A stretch of 64,000 nt of DNA from positions 109,030 through 173,029 of the forward strand of contig DASXVV010000006.1 of NCBI GenBank assembly GCA_036504035.1, read 5' to 3'. The notes beneath the pieces were generated by a model, which worked only from the letters and a program-made list of their open reading frames with translations, did no database searches and was not told the DNA's origin. Source of the DNA: Candidatus Deferrimicrobiaceae bacterium. GTDB taxonomy: Bacteria > Desulfobacterota > Deferrimicrobia > Deferrimicrobiales > Deferrimicrobiaceae. Of this stretch, positions 35,236 to 43,476 are shown in pieces; positions within the stretch are counted from its first letter, which is position 1, and each line of letters begins with the position of its first letter. The position numbers and the translations under genes were made by a program.

Positions 35236-36783
35236 ATGGCCGGGTTGCAATTCCGCCGGTCCGCCGGGATCGCGCTCCTGGTCCTCGGGACGGCGCTGCT
35301 CGCGACGGCCCTCCTCGGCCGCTGGACCGGGCTGGGAAGATATCCGAGCTGCCCCCCCGTCCAGGGCGAGCGGTTTTCCCCGGCGTTGGCCGCGCGCACG
35401 AACACGCTGGACGCCCTTTACCGGGAAGCGGAATCACGCGCCTCCGTCCCGCTGGCGACTCTGCCGCCCGAAAAAAGGATGCTCATCCTGGATGAAGTCG
35501 TCTCCGAGCGGTTCACGCACGGCGCGCTTTCCGAATACAACTTCTTCGGCAACTGGCTGTTCCGCGTTGCGGGGCGCTACCGGAAAGGGAACCTCCATAT
35601 CGAGGATCCCGACACCCTCCTGAGGCTCGGGCATTCCGCCCTCTGCGACGAGACCTCGTTCCTGCTTTACCGGCTGGCGGAAAAGGCCGGGATCCCGGCC
35701 CGGCACGCTTTCCTGGAAGGCCACGCGCTCATGGAGGCGCAGTACGACGGGGGATGGCACGCCTTCGATCCCGACATGGAAGTCCGTTTGCGCGACGATG
35801 CGGGATCGGTCGCGAGCGTCGAATGGATGCGGTCGCATCCGGACGCCGTGCGGGCCGCCTATGCGGCCAGGGGCGGGGAAGAATATGGGAATCGGGTCGC
35901 ACGCATCTTTTCGGGGCCGGTCCGTTACATCGTCTACCCCGCGCAGACCGGCTTCTCCGTCAAGGGGCAGCGGCCCGGCAGGGCCGAGCGGCTCGCCGCC
36001 TCCGGGCAGTTCGTGATCCCCCTCGCAATAATGGCGCTGGGCGCGGTCTTGGCGTACCAAAAGCGTGGGAACGCATCGCGCCCCGGGACCGGAGCAGCGC
36101 AGGCCAAGGACGGGGTCCGGCAGCATTTCGACACCCTCGCGGACGACTACGACGACTGGAAACGGAAGGCGTCCTACTACTATTCGGCGCTGGCGGGCAT
36201 CTATGGGGAATTCATCCCCGAGGGGGCGTCGGTTCTCGAGGTGGGATGCGGCACCGGGACGCTGCTCGCCTCGCTGCGCCCGCGGCGCGGGGTGGGGATC
36301 GACATCTCGGAGCGAATGGTCGGGATTGCCGCGGCCAAGTTTCCCGGCCTCAAGTTCGTCACTGCAGACGCCGAGCGGTTCGACCCGGGCGAGACGTTCG
36401 ACTTCGTGATCGTGCCCGACGTCATCGAGCACCTGTCCGACGTTCCGGCGATGTTCCGCTCCGCCCGACGCTGCTGCCACGAAGGATCGCGGGTAATCGT
36501 GACGTGCATCAACCCGCTCTGGGCGCCGGTGCTCCACCTCGCGGAGCGGCTCGGGCTGAAGATGCCCGAGGGCGAGCACCGGTGGCTGCCCGCCGCGACG
36601 CTGAAGGCGATGGCCTCGGATGCCGGCTTTGAGACGGCCTCCGCACTGGGGCGCCTCCTGCTCCCAAAGCGGGTGCCGGTCTTGTCCGCGCTCCTCAACC
36701 GGGCGGCGCGCCACCCGGCGCTGGCGCCGGTCGACCTGCTGCTGGTGCTCGTGTTCGCGCCAAAGCCCCGAAACCCCCGGTAA
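35236..36783 (+). CDS. Membrane-anchored transglutaminase-like domain fused to a SAM methyltransferase
   Basis: This 515-residue protein has a membrane segment at about 10-28, then a domain whose core resembles a transglutaminase/papain-like enzyme: Cys137 in ALCDETSFLLYRLAEKAGIP, His163 in EGHALMEA and Asp178 or Asp180 in WHAFDPDMEV. A second membrane segment follows (about 258-274), then a methyltransferase (SAM motif VLEVGCGTGTLL, 333-344) related to that of the preceding gene. The predicted topology places the cysteine domain in the periplasm and the methyltransferase in the cytoplasm. I know of no family with this arrangement. The start may instead be GTG at 35227, which overlaps the previous stop as GTGA. 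Its last 89 bases overlap the convergent YfhO-like gene. Function unknown. Confidence 0.78.
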   Translation: MAGLQFRRSAGIALLVLGTALLATALLGRWTGLGRYPSCPPVQGERFSPALAARTNTLDALYREAESRASVPLATLPPEKRMLILDEVVSERFTHGALSEYNFFGNWLFRVAGRYRKGNLHIEDPDTLLRLGHSALCDETSFLLYRLAEKAGIPARHAFLEGHALMEAQYDGGWHAFDPDMEVRLRDDAGSVASVEWMRSHPDAVRAAYAARGGEEYGNRVARIFSGPVRYIVYPAQTGFSVKGQRPGRAERLAASGQFVIPLAIMALGAVLAYQKRGNASRPGTGAAQAKDGVRQHFDTLADDYDDWKRKASYYYSALAGIYGEFIPEGASVLEVGCGTGTLLASLRPRRGVGIDISERMVGIAAAKFPGLKFVTADAERFDPGETFDFVIVPDVIEHLSDVPAMFRSARRCCHEGSRVIVTCINPLWAPVLHLAERLGLKMPEGEHRWLPAATLKAMASDAGFETASALGRLLLPKRVPVLSALLNRAARHPALAPVDLLLVLVFAPKPRNPR

Positions 36784-38863
36784 TCATCCCGGTCAATCCG
36801 TCCCCGAAGGGCCGATACCGGAACGCGACCGTGTGCGTGCCGTGACCGATCGGCACCGATTTGAAGGTCCCGAAAAGAAGGTCGATCGGTGTTTGCTTGT
36901 CGTCCACCGTCGCGACCCAGCCGTCATCCCAGTTGTCGATGAAGCTCAGGAAGCCGTCGACGGGCGATGCGACACGGACGACCAGCGTGTCTCCGTCATA
37001 GGAAACGACCTCGATTTTCTGCGGCAATTGCCGGACGTCGGCCACGAATTCATCGGTATCCCGCTGGACGATCGACCGCGACACGAAGAGTCGCCGGCCG
37101 TCCACCATGCCGAGGAGGTACCGCGTGGCCGGGCGCGAGACGTCGTATCGCTTGCGAAAAGAGATGTACCGCTGGTAATACCAGTTATCCACGACCCCCA
37201 CGGACTGGTCGGCACCCAACACGATGGAATTGTACCGGTTCGTGCGCGGCGTGGTCATCGCCGCCGGCAGGACGCGATCCACGATCCGGAGTTCCCGGCG
37301 CATGGCCGCCATATGGCGGGGAGCGTAGAAACTCCAGGTCGTCAGACCGATGTAGGCGATTTCGAGGAGGGAGATCGCGAGGAGCACGGCAAACCATCCT
37401 CCGAGCTGTTCCGCGGTCAACGGACGACGTGCGCCGGAACGGAAAAGCATTCGGAGGGCCATCATCGCCAGGACACCGGTCAGGATGAACCAGACTTCGG
37501 GATATTCGACCTTCCCGAAATATTTCAGCCAGTATGCGTCATACCAACCCTCGAGACAGGTCACGGATTGCACCGCGAGGATCAGGGCGTAGACGATGCC
37601 GATGCCCCACATGGCGCGGCGGCACCCGGCGTTCCTTGCGACCGGATCCGGTTCGGTCAGCAGGCCTTCGAGGGCGGTGAGGGCGAATCCCAAGAGCAGG
37701 GCGATGCCCGGCAGAAGGATGATATTCATCCTTCCCCAGACGCGGAGGCTGGAAAAGCCGGGGAAATACCCCCACAGGACGCCGAAGAGCAGCGAATGCC
37801 TCCCGTAGGTGATGTACGTGATCACCGCAAACCAGGAAAGCAGCGCGAACTTGATGGGCCTCTTTCCCGGCATCGACAGGAAAAGGAGGATGATCAGGAC
37901 TCCGGTGATGCCGAAGAAATACCACCCCTCCGTCTGGGCCAGCGGAGGGAACACGAGCGAACCGAGGGTATCCGGCAGAAAAAACACATGAGCGGTCGAG
38001 TACTGGTAGCTGTTGCCGCCCCGATCGGTGGTCTGCACCAGCATGCGGGCGACCTGTCGAAGATATGGCGAAAGGAGCAGGACGGGCAGGACGACGGCAA
38101 CGACCGTCGCTGCCGCCGAAGCCCGGCAGGGGGGACAGGCTGCCGGCAGGAATGCCTTGCGAAGCTTCGGGAGCCACAACAGCAGCATGTACGGGATGAA
38201 AAGGAAGATGGCGTAATAGACATAGTACAGGTAGCCCGCGGTGATGAAGCAGATCATCGCGAAGGCGAGCACGAGCGAGGGACGGATCATTGCCCGCCGG
38301 GTGCGCGAGAGGAAGATCCGGGTCACCGCATACAGGATCCACGGATACCAGGCGGCCGTATGGACGGCATTCGGGAATCGCAGGATTTCGGACATTCTGA
38401 AGCTGACCGGGACGAGAAGCGCGCTGAACAGCACCGCACGGGGAGACAACGGAAAGAGCCGCAGCCAAAGCAGCAGTCCGACGGCGAAAATGGCAACGCC
38501 GGCAATGGTGTACACGTGATGGTCCCACGCGGAGTAGCCCCCCATCGCACGGTAGAAGAGGGCCAGGGGCAGGTTGAAGGGATAGAGGGACTGCGTGAAG
38601 GGGCTGGCCAGGAACGGGAACCCCGCCCCTTCCGCGGGCGACCAGAGCGGCAAATGCCCCCGGCTCAGGAAATCGAGGAGATAGACCTTGTAATTGTAGT
38701 ACAGGACGTCGAAATCGTTTCCGAGGCGCAGGAACATGCGATCGGGGTCTATCGGGAGGAAATGCGGGGCGAAGAAGACGAAGGGCCAGAGCATGACCAG
38801 CAGGAGCGCCCTCCCGGGTTTGACGGCCAGCGAATTCAGGAATTTCAGCGATTTTCCAGCCAT
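36695..38863 (-). CDS. YfhO-like polytopic membrane protein (probable GT-C glycosyltransferase)
   Basis: This 722-residue protein has a hydrophobic N-terminal two-thirds with many membrane segments (YYNYKVYLLDFLSRGHLPLW near the start is typical) and a C-terminal soluble beta domain with DNWDDGWVATVDDK and HTVAFRYRP, as in YfhO. YfhO-like proteins are thought to transfer sugars from polyprenyl-phosphate donors in the outer leaflet. The ATG at 38863 is preferred. The last 25 or so residues are rich in Ala and Pro and lie antisense to the methyltransferase fusion gene (36695-36783). This suggests that the original stop was lost and the frame reads on into its neighbour. Confidence 0.82.
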   Translation of the reverse strand: MAGKSLKFLNSLAVKPGRALLLVMLWPFVFFAPHFLPIDPDRMFLRLGNDFDVLYYNYKVYLLDFLSRGHLPLWSPAEGAGFPFLASPFTQSLYPFNLPLALFYRAMGGYSAWDHHVYTIAGVAIFAVGLLLWLRLFPLSPRAVLFSALLVPVSFRMSEILRFPNAVHTAAWYPWILYAVTRIFLSRTRRAMIRPSLVLAFAMICFITAGYLYYVYYAIFLFIPYMLLLWLPKLRKAFLPAACPPCRASAAATVVAVVLPVLLLSPYLRQVARMLVQTTDRGGNSYQYSTAHVFFLPDTLGSLVFPPLAQTEGWYFFGITGVLIILLFLSMPGKRPIKFALLSWFAVITYITYGRHSLLFGVLWGYFPGFSSLRVWGRMNIILLPGIALLLGFALTALEGLLTEPDPVARNAGCRRAMWGIGIVYALILAVQSVTCLEGWYDAYWLKYFGKVEYPEVWFILTGVLAMMALRMLFRSGARRPLTAEQLGGWFAVLLAISLLEIAYIGLTTWSFYAPRHMAAMRRELRIVDRVLPAAMTTPRTNRYNSIVLGADQSVGVVDNWYYQRYISFRKRYDVSRPATRYLLGMVDGRRLFVSRSIVQRDTDEFVADVRQLPQKIEVVSYDGDTLVVRVASPVDGFLSFIDNWDDGWVATVDDKQTPIDLLFGTFKSVPIGHGTHTVAFRYRPFGDGLTGMITGGFGALARTRAPAAGRPAPAPGGAPPG

Positions 38864-38876
38864 TGCGCCCCGCGGG

Positions 38877-40370
38877 TCACCCCATTTCCGACATGATTGT
38901 TTCGCTCTTCTGCTCGGCATCCTTTAGCAGTTGCTTCAAGGTCGGCCGCGGCCTGGCCACCATCGCGATCTGGTAGGAGAAGAACGGCTTCGACAACCGG
39001 ATCAGCGCGCGATTGAGCGCCAGGAAACATCGCGCCAGGCGGGTATTCCCCAGAGCCAGCGGGAACGGCACCGGAATCCCTTCGACTTCGAGGACGTCGT
39101 AGCCGTGCATTTCGAACAGCCGGCGAAATGACCCGAAGGTGAAGAGACGCGTGTGATCCAGGTCGAGGATGCCGCGCGGCCCATAATTGAAAATCCCGAA
39201 GCTCAAGGCCATCCGCGACACGAAGAACGCGATGTTCCCGGTGGTGGCGATCACCCGTGGGCGCCGGTCGCCGAAAGACTCGCGCAGGCGGCAGACCAGC
39301 GATTCGGGCGATTTCAGGTGTTCGAGGATATCGAGCAGCAGGATGGCCTGCACCGGCGTCTCCATGTCGGCAAAATCGTAGCTCTCGATATCGGCCTCGA
39401 TGGCGATGGCGGAGCATTCCCTGGCGGAGTCGGGGATGCGCACGTCGACGGAGACCGTCCGGATGTCGCGTTCGGCGAGGGCGCGGGCCATGATGCCGGG
39501 ACCGCAACCGACATCGAGGACGGTCCAGCCCGGCTCGAGATGCCCGATCGCGAATTCGTGGGAGCTCGGGTAGCCGAACTTGCCCTCGTACCGGCTGTTG
39601 CCGGCGTGGTAATCGAATTTCGGGTGGTAGAAGATCCCGAGCCGCATGATCCGCGACATCAAGGTCGTCCATGTGATTTTCGCGGCGTACTTGATGCCGT
39701 TGACCCGTGAGATCTCGTCGCCGTAAAACGTCGGAATCGGGATTTCCTGGATGCGCCGCCCGGTATCCAGCATTTGGATGATGATGTCGGTGTCGTAATC
39801 GAAGTAGTTCGAATTCAGCTCGAAGGGAAGCTGCGCCAGCGCCTTGACGCTGTAGGCGCGATAGCCGGTATGGAATTCCGAGAGGGAGCAGCCGAGCAGG
39901 CAGTTCTGGATCGCGGTCAGCAGCTGGTTCCCCAGCCACTTGTACAGCGGCATGCCTCCCTTCAACGCATCGAGCTTCCGGATCATGCGCGAACCCAGAA
40001 CGACATCCGCATCGCCGTCCATGATCGGCTCCACCATTTCGAACAAATGTTCCGGAGGGTACTGGCCATCCCCGTGCAGCAGCAGGACCGCGTCGAATCC
40101 CTTCTCGACCGCATAGTGATAGCCGATCTTCTGGTTGCCGCCGTATCCCTGGTTGACGGGGTTGTACAGCAGGGTGATCCGCTGCTTTTCATGCTTCCGG
40201 GCATAGGCATGGACCGTCTGGAAGGTCCGGTCGGTCGACTGGTCGTCGATCACCAGGATTTCGGTCTCGAACTTGTCGGTCTCCCAGACGGATGCCGGGA
40301 TCCGTTCGAGGACGCCCTCGATGAAACGTTCGGCGTGATAGCAGACAATGAAGATCAGAAGTTTCTTCAT
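38877..40370 (-). CDS. Family 2 glycosyltransferase - SAM methyltransferase fusion
   Basis: This 497-residue protein has a DPM1-type glycosyltransferase first (KLLIFIVCYHAERFIEGVL, LVIDDQSTDRT, HGDGQYPPEHL) and a methyltransferase second (VLDVGCGPGIMARAL, with LLLDILEHLKSPESL). The domain order is the reverse of the protein at 33815-35230. Residues about 230-270 link them. There are no clear membrane segments. It overlaps the start of neighbouring coding by 4 bases (ATGA with the GT39 gene upstream) and ends 13 bases before the YfhO-like gene. The likely product is a polyprenyl-linked sugar donor or a modified glycan. Confidence 0.86.
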   Translation of the reverse strand: MKKLLIFIVCYHAERFIEGVLERIPASVWETDKFETEILVIDDQSTDRTFQTVHAYARKHEKQRITLLYNPVNQGYGGNQKIGYHYAVEKGFDAVLLLHGDGQYPPEHLFEMVEPIMDGDADVVLGSRMIRKLDALKGGMPLYKWLGNQLLTAIQNCLLGCSLSEFHTGYRAYSVKALAQLPFELNSNYFDYDTDIIIQMLDTGRRIQEIPIPTFYGDEISRVNGIKYAAKITWTTLMSRIMRLGIFYHPKFDYHAGNSRYEGKFGYPSSHEFAIGHLEPGWTVLDVGCGPGIMARALAERDIRTVSVDVRIPDSARECSAIAIEADIESYDFADMETPVQAILLLDILEHLKSPESLVCRLRESFGDRRPRVIATTGNIAFFVSRMALSFGIFNYGPRGILDLDHTRLFTFGSFRRLFEMHGYDVLEVEGIPVPFPLALGNTRLARCFLALNRALIRLSKPFFSYQIAMVARPRPTLKQLLKDAEQKSETIMSEMG

Positions 40371-41581
40371 CGGTCACGCCGTTGTGCGGAAACCATCGCC
40401 GACAAAGTGATCGACAGCAGCACGGGATAAACCGCCAGGCCGAATCGCGGGTCGCCCCAGACGATCGCGTGTTCCACCCAGTATCCCCAGTAGAAAAGCA
40501 TCAGGAAGCAAAGACCGGGGGGCGCCGCCCGTCTCCTGGCCGCCGACAGCGTCGAGAACAGAAGCGCCGCGTATGGCGGAACCCAGAACAGCAGGGAAAG
40601 CGTCCAGAAGACCGGACGGCGTTCCCCCGGGCGGACCAGTCCGCGGGAAATCCACCAGTCGCGCGGCGGGGCCGCGAAGTGGATGGCGTTCCGGAGCGTC
40701 CGTTCCAGCAGGAACTCGCGCGGATGGCGACGGAGGAATTGCCAAAGGCGTTCCCTCGTTTCGGCCTTCCGGCCCCCGTCCTGACGAAGCGCCGATATCA
40801 GCGGCTCCCGCTCCGGGTCGCCCGCCACCTTCGTCTGCAGCACGTTCCAAATGAGCATCCCCTGCCCCTGCCCGTTCACCGGAATGAAGCGGCCGAAGCG
40901 GGCTGCGTTGCGGATCGTCCAGGGCGCCACCGCGATCGCCGCAGCCAGGAGCAGGATCAGCGCCTCGCGCCGAGGAAGGTTCGGACGGAACGAAGCCGGG
41001 AGCCACCGCATGGCCAGCAGCAGCAGCGGCGCGAACGCGGCGACCGTCTTCCCCAGGATGCAGATCCCCCACGCCAACCCGGCCCAGGCCGCCTTCGGCC
41101 CGGACGGAGCCCGGATCAGCCGGATCGACGCCAGCACGGCGAGCGTCGTCGCCAGGATGAGCGTCGGTTCCTGAAGGACGAAAACGACCCGGGTGAAAAG
41201 CACCGGGTTGAGGGCGAGAAACAGCGCCCCGCAGAAGGCCCAGCCGATCGGGACCAGCTCGAGGAACAGGAAGAAGGCGGCAGTGACGCCTCCGGCATGG
41301 AGAAGCGACTGGAAACAGGCGGCGGATTCCACGGACGCGGTTCCGGTCAGGAAGAACCAGCCGCCCAGTAGCGCGGAAAAAAGAGGCGGGCGATAGATCG
41401 CCGGCGTCACCCCGTCCTGCGAGAAGCCGTGGCCGGCGGCGACGTTCCGGGCCAGGGCAAGGTATCCTTCGGCGTCGCTCTGGACGGGAGGAATCGGATA
41501 CGCAGCCGTGAACAGGAGGCCGGCAAGAAGAGCGATCGCAAACAGGAGTGCCACCGCACCGGGACGTCCGATTTCCTTCAC
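40367..41581 (-). CDS. GT39/ArnT-like membrane glycosyltransferase
   Basis: This protein of 404 residues starts with GTG at 41581, overlapping the preceding stop as GTGA. It has about eight or more hydrophobic segments. The first external loop contains QSDAEGYLALARNVAAGHG, which carries the acidic residues expected of the GT-C/PMT active site, and there is a PPLFSALLGG element. Such enzymes use polyprenyl-phosphate sugars as donors on the outer face of the inner membrane, so it would decorate the glycan after flipping. The ending in QRRDR is basic and cytoplasmic. Confidence 0.8.
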   Translation of the reverse strand: MKEIGRPGAVALLFAIALLAGLLFTAAYPIPPVQSDAEGYLALARNVAAGHGFSQDGVTPAIYRPPLFSALLGGWFFLTGTASVESAACFQSLLHAGGVTAAFFLFLELVPIGWAFCGALFLALNPVLFTRVVFVLQEPTLILATTLAVLASIRLIRAPSGPKAAWAGLAWGICILGKTVAAFAPLLLLAMRWLPASFRPNLPRREALILLLAAAIAVAPWTIRNAARFGRFIPVNGQGQGMLIWNVLQTKVAGDPEREPLISALRQDGGRKAETRERLWQFLRRHPREFLLERTLRNAIHFAAPPRDWWISRGLVRPGERRPVFWTLSLLFWVPPYAALLFSTLSAARRRAAPPGLCFLMLFYWGYWVEHAIVWGDPRFGLAVYPVLLSITLSAMVSAQRRDR

Positions 41582-43476
41582 CGGAGCGACTCCACGGGGT
41601 GCCACTCGGAGACGGTCAGTACGCCCGGCCCCTCGGCATACGCCCCCTTGACAAGGACATATCCCGGGCGCCCAGACGCGATCTCGCCCGGGCCGACGAC
41701 CAGGATGTATCGCCCGACGAATGGCCCCGGGTTCCAGTCGCGGGCGAGCACCAGCGCCCCGCGCTCGGGAATCCGGCGGAGCTCCCGGTTTCCGTACCGC
41801 ATCAGGTTGACCATGAAATCCCCTCGGTCGATCTCGGGAACGAAGGTCCCCCGCGAAGTGGCGGACGGCAGCAGACGAATCGATGGCGCATCGGTGCGGA
41901 TGACGGCCAGCGACGGGTCGAAACCGGAAGGCCGCGGGGCTGGAGGATTCATCGGGAAGATGGTGCGGGCAACGGGCGGTCCTATCACCGCGGAAACCAT
42001 CAGGACCGAAAGCAGTGCGACAGCGGGCCCGCAGCGGAATCCTTCCGTCGGAGCACTGCCGCGCGTTTCCGGGTACAGGCCGTCCCGCGGACGCAACCCT
42101 GCCAGCGCGAATGCCGGCAACATCGCAAGGATCGGGACCGCCACCGCAAAGACGCGCGTTCCGCCGTCGACCCATAAAACGGGCACCGATGCGAGGACTC
42201 CCGCGGACAGCGACAGGACCATCGTCGTTTCCCGGCGCAAACCGAATCGCCAGAGGTAGACGGGCAGTCCCGCCAGCAGCAGCGGGAAGTAGAACCAACT
42301 GCGCCCCTGGACGGGGAAATCGCTTGCGAACCGCCCGGCGAATTCCGGAAGGCGGGACAGGAAGTTCCCCCAACCCGCGGCGAGTCCTTCGACCAGCTTT
42401 CCCGGGTGCCTCCGGATTTGCGCGATGGTCTTTTCCCGGATGAAGGCGTTCGATTCCGCATCGCGCATTTTCCATATTTGGGGGTAATCGTCGTACACCC
42501 TCCGCCAGCCGGGGTCGCCGGTTGAAATTCCGTAAAGCGTGAAATAGAAATTGCCGTGGCCGTTCCCGGGACGGCCCCCGTGAAACGCCGCAAGCCCGAC
42601 GTTGAACAGGGTGGCCGCCGCGAAGCCCAGGATGATCGCGCCGGCCGCCGCGACCCGGGCCCGCCGCCCGCCGTCCCAGGCCGCGAGGGCCCACAGCGCC
42701 AGCGCCGGCAGCATCAGGAACGGACCCGCGCGCGCATGGAGCGCCGCCGTCTCGGCGAATGCGCCGACCGACAGCAAAGGGATGTCTCCCCGCCTGGCCG
42801 CTTCCCACAGCAGCGAAAACCCCAGCGCCCCAAGCGTCAGGCCGAGAATTTCCGACAGGCACAAGTGGAGGTAGACCTGGGCAAAGATGAACGGGAAAAC
42901 GAACACCGCCAGGCCGCTCGGCCAGCCCAGGTCCCGGCGCACCGCGCGGGACAGGAGAAACAGCGACGTCCCGAGGAGCATCGCCTGGATGACCAGCGCC
43001 CCCCGGATGCCGCCGCCCGATAGCGCGAGGCGAACGGCAAGGAGTGAAGCGTTCAGGGGACGCCGGAGACTCCAGTCGCCCAGCTTTCCCGACCGGAGGA
43101 GCTCGATTGCGCCCTTGTAATAATCCCGGGCGTCGGACACCGGCAGCAGGCCCGACAGGATTGCGTCGCCCGACCTCGCGTCGAGCCAGCAGGCCAGCAG
43201 CGGCACCATGCAGGCGGTCAGCACGAGGGGGAACTCGGCGTCCCTCATCCACCCGCCATGGGAAGGGGCAATCCTCCTGTCCGGGAAACCCGCACGGGAA
43301 AGGACGCCCTGGAGCGCCGCCGCGAACGCCCCGGCCGACGCCAGGAGGATGAGCAGCGCGGGAAGCCGGCGCCCGTACCCGAGGATCAACTCCCGGAGGA
43401 CCGGGATGTCCGCCGCGAATCGACAGGCCGCGGCGGCGACCGCCAGCATCGCCGCTCCCCGCAACAGGCGCTTCAT
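41578..43476 (-). CDS. Large polytopic membrane protein, possible GT-C glycosyltransferase
   Basis: This 632-residue protein has an N-terminal half full of membrane segments, with VSDARDYYKGAIELLRSG in the first large loop, and a hydrophilic C-terminal region (about 530-632) of beta-strand character. Asp residues in the first loop and the neighbouring GT39 gene suggest a GT-C fold, but I find no family signature strong enough to name it. The ATG at 43476 overlaps the asparagine synthetase stop as ATGA. It may be a sugar transferase or an accessory to lipid-linked glycan handling. Confidence 0.65.
   Translation of the reverse strand: MKRLLRGAAMLAVAAAACRFAADIPVLRELILGYGRRLPALLILLASAGAFAAALQGVLSRAGFPDRRIAPSHGGWMRDAEFPLVLTACMVPLLACWLDARSGDAILSGLLPVSDARDYYKGAIELLRSGKLGDWSLRRPLNASLLAVRLALSGGGIRGALVIQAMLLGTSLFLLSRAVRRDLGWPSGLAVFVFPFIFAQVYLHLCLSEILGLTLGALGFSLLWEAARRGDIPLLSVGAFAETAALHARAGPFLMLPALALWALAAWDGGRRARVAAAGAIILGFAAATLFNVGLAAFHGGRPGNGHGNFYFTLYGISTGDPGWRRVYDDYPQIWKMRDAESNAFIREKTIAQIRRHPGKLVEGLAAGWGNFLSRLPEFAGRFASDFPVQGRSWFYFPLLLAGLPVYLWRFGLRRETTMVLSLSAGVLASVPVLWVDGGTRVFAVAVPILAMLPAFALAGLRPRDGLYPETRGSAPTEGFRCGPAVALLSVLMVSAVIGPPVARTIFPMNPPAPRPSGFDPSLAVIRTDAPSIRLLPSATSRGTFVPEIDRGDFMVNLMRYGNRELRRIPERGALVLARDWNPGPFVGRYILVVGPGEIASGRPGYVLVKGAYAEGPGVLTVSEWHPVESLR

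Noticed and set aside
36620..38896. A 758-codon plus-strand frame over the YfhO-like gene
   Set aside because: It is highly charged with no hydrophobic core or motif and is antisense to a clear membrane protein gene.
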